Shown here: positions 62,368 to 64,000 of the stretch, in pieces
Numbering within the stretch: position 1 is the first letter of the stretch
Layout: each line of letters starts with the position of its first letter
From: Pseudarthrobacter sp. MM222
Lineage (GTDB): Bacteria > Actinomycetota > Actinomycetes > Actinomycetales > Micrococcaceae
Direction: 5' to 3'
Assembly: GCF_947090775.1 (NCBI RefSeq)
Contig: NZ_OX352321.1
Span: 2,480,001-2,544,000, forward strand
DNA length: 64,000 nt
The notes under the pieces: generated by a model
Databases searched by the model: none
The model's input: the letters and a program-made list of their open reading frames with translations, nothing else
What the model was told of the DNA's origin: nothing
Translations under genes and position numbers: made by a program

Positions 62368-62573
62368 TGTTCCAGGTCCTCACCGAGAGAGGAGGAAAAG
62401 AACTCCACCGCGATCGCCAGCAATGAGTCCTTCTCCGGGTGGACGAAAACCTTCACCGACCCCGGCTGTGTGTCGCGATCGTGGACCGGCTGACCTTCAA
62501 CGGCACCATCATCGAAACCGGCACCGACTCCTACCGCCTCGCCCACACCCTGAACCACCAGAACGGCAGCTAA
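62363..62573 (+). mobile_element. IS21-type IstB remnant, copy 2 (C-terminal end only)
   Basis: Readings LLFQVLTER, then NSTAIASNESFSGWTKTFTD, then LCVAIVDRLTFNGTIIETGT and DSYRLAHTLNHQNGS with the stop at 62571-62573 match the C-terminal end of the IstB remnant at 51273-51937. There are two frameshifts. It has the same orientation as copy 1 but differs at many positions, so the two are not a recent duplication. All upstream IstB sequence is missing. Confidence 0.75.
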
Positions 62574-63310
62574 ACCGGGCACCGCGGGCCGAACCTTCCA
62601 CCGTCGTCGTCAGGCAAGTAGGACTCGATGGATAAGCCACTTGGCAAGCGCTTGCGTTAATTGTTGAAATCGGCCAGAACGTGACTTTCGGACCCCGTTT
62701 GGAAGTATAGATGCGTGCATTTGGATACTGCTCTCGAACAAGGGGGCCGATCAAGTCACACAGTTCTGCCGCAATCTCAAAAGGCGATTCATCCCTGCCT
62801 TCGGGTCCAAGCGCCGGATAGAAACGCTAGTCGAGAACGACGCCACCGTCCCCGTCAGAGACAGGATTGATCCTCTCAAAGGGGACTCTTGTGCGCCGGA
62901 CCGCGCCCGACTTACCCGGCGGCTTGACCTGGCCCACGCAAGAACCTCGGACACTGGGGCCTTGCTCGATAGGTATTGACGAACCGATTTTGGACGATGC
63001 CTTCACCGGGCCCTCCCCGGTCGATAGAGGTCCCAAGGACCTGCCGGAAGAAATAGCCGCGAAGAAATGCGCACGCCACCAGCCAGACAAGGTGTTGCCC
63101 AGGATGAACCAGAATTCGCAGACAAATCGGTTCGCAGCACGCCATATCGAGGGAGTGAGGACCACTCACGAGTTGGGAGACTTCCAGCTACCCGCGCTGC
63201 TTTCTCCGAACCAGCGTCTCGTGTCTTCCAACTGGCCTGCATTGCAACCCAAGGTCACGTTGTCGAGATTTAGTCCCACTTACTCAGGTAGGGCCTGGTC
63301 TCAGCAACGG
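62574..63310. other. About 740 bases without a supported gene, lower GC
   Basis: Open frames overlap on both strands (for example 62867-63316 plus and 62827-63165 minus), but none shows a recognised domain or good ribosome site. Base composition is less GC-rich than in the flanking operon. Confidence 0.4.
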
Positions 63311-63378
63311 GCATAACCAAGATAGTTGGCCCCGCGCCACTCCGTTTGTCACGGCGCCAACTATCTTGTGAGTTATGC
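63311..63378. repeat. Nested inverted repeat
   Basis: AAGATAGTTGGC (63319-63330) is mirrored exactly by GCCAACTATCTT (63356-63367). Outside it, GCATAAC (63311-63317) is mirrored by GTTATGC (63372-63378). The loop is 25 bases. The arms are AT-richer than the neighbourhood, which suggests a protein-binding or recombination site rather than a terminator. Confidence 0.75.
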
Positions 63379-63559
63379 CAACTAAGTCGACATGTCACAC
63401 ATCAAGACGCGAACACAGCTCACCGGGACAATCAGCTGGCACCCTGCACGTCTCCCTGTGTGGCCGCTTTGGTGGCATCTACTTGGAAGAAGACTTCCAA
63501 CTCGGCGATACGTTTCTTCCAAATAGGGTGCCATTCTTCCAATTAGGTCGACACCTCAC
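63378..63559 (+). repeat. Iteron-like direct repeats
   Basis: CCAACTAAGTCGACATGTCAC (63378-63398, given as 20 plus 1 bases: CCAACTAAGTCGACATGTCA then C) recurs at 63539-63559 with 17 of 21 bases equal. CTTCCAA occurs at 63494, 63516 and 63536, about 20-22 bases apart. No gene is supported between 63379 and 63797. Confidence 0.55.
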
Positions 63560-63797
63560 AAAAGATGTAGATGGACAGGTTACTTGGTCTTGAGGACCGT
63601 TCCCCTGTCCCCCTATGTTCGCGGCGGCGGTGGCCTGGTCCCGTCTCCCCACGGACAGGCAAGATGGTCCTTTTCCCACCCGAAGGAATGACCCGAAGAT
63701 CAGTCCAGGCGGGGCTCGCCGAAAGTCTCCACATGCCGCTGGCAATTCGGTGCCGCGCGAAGGGAGGCCGCTGAGTCGGCGCCTGACCCGCGAGTTA

Positions 63798-64000
63798 CTA
63801 GGCGACATCCAAGATCAGCGGCATGTGGTCGCTATGCCTCAACCAGTCTTCGGATACTCCGACTCGGAGATCGGCCGGGATGCCGTCGCTCAGGAATGCG
63901 TAGTCGATGTGATGCCCAAATCGGGGGTTCCGAGTGTGAAAGTACGTTTTCGTCGGCTCCGCACCTTGGTCGTTCACCGCGTCGCGGTGGTACACGCTGC
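63798..64000 (-). CDS. Endonuclease/exonuclease/phosphatase family protein, C-terminal end (5' end outside window)
   Basis: The minus-strand frame is open to the window edge; only the last 67 residues are visible. HIDYAFLSDGIPADLRVGVS and LRHSDHMPLILDV are the terminal motifs of the EEP (DNase I/exonuclease III) superfamily, with the metal-binding Asp and the catalytic S-D-H. The substrate cannot be told from this part. Confidence 0.85.
   Translation of the reverse strand, partial: SVYHRDAVNDQGAEPTKTYFHTRNPRFGHHIDYAFLSDGIPADLRVGVSEDWLRHSDHMPLILDVA

Noticed and set aside
62827..63316. Overlapping frames on both strands (62867-63316 plus, 62827-63165 minus)
   Set aside because: Neither has a recognised domain, a good ribosome site or context to choose between them.

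Overview
The window is high-GC, densely coded DNA from an actinomycete, most likely an Arthrobacter/Pseudarthrobacter-type member of the Micrococcaceae. Evidence: a mycothiol-type maleylpyruvate isomerase (mycothiol is made only by Actinomycetota), a DUF222/13E12 HNH protein, many GTG starts, and DUF3618/DUF2243-type actinobacterial families. The assignment is by protein recognition only; no search was run.

Layout. 1-4.8 kb: gentisate catabolism (aromatic-acid MFS importer, divergent IclR regulator, then gentisate dioxygenase, fumarylpyruvate hydrolase and maleylpyruvate isomerase in one tight operon ending at a strong terminator). 4.8-10.6 kb, minus strand: MFS exporter, cytochrome P450, its ferredoxin and ferredoxin reductase, a TetR regulator and a decayed MFS gene. 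10.9-18.8 kb, plus strand: a catabolic operon of two phosphotriesterase-family proteins, a flavin monooxygenase, an HSL-type esterase, an MBL-fold hydrolase, a CocE-type hydrolase and an NmrA-like reductase, facing a zinc alcohol dehydrogenase. The first phosphotriesterase-like protein has lost nearly all metal ligands while its neighbour keeps them all; this pair is the most interesting object in the window.

20.3-27.2 kb is a stress island: Mn catalase, CDGSH protein, haem-oxygenase-like iron enzyme, GlsB, MarR regulator, four envelope/LEA-like proteins and, divergently, DUF2243 with a catalase-like protein. 27.2-47 kb is a patchwork of small unrelated genes and many gene remnants (M20 peptidase, FAD monooxygenase, VOC protein, alcohol dehydrogenase, sensor kinase, aminoglycoside phosphotransferase), plus a frameshifted spore-photoproduct-lyase-like gene and a lipoprotein with a beta-lactamase fold but without the catalytic Ser/Lys. 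Many frameshifts here look like single missing bases, so assembly error must be considered.

47.4-50.6 kb: TetR regulator, twin perfect operators, APC permease and nitrilase-superfamily amidase, probably one importer-plus-hydrolase pathway. 51.3-62.6 kb: a fructan-utilisation island (LacI regulator, peptide-type ABC transporter SBP-B-C-D-F, two cytoplasmic GH32 enzymes) bracketed by two same-orientation IstB (IS21-type) remnants. The last 1.4 kb is mostly non-coding with inverted and iteron-like repeats, ending in a partial endonuclease/exonuclease/phosphatase-family gene that runs off the window. I saw no tRNA, rRNA or CRISPR array.
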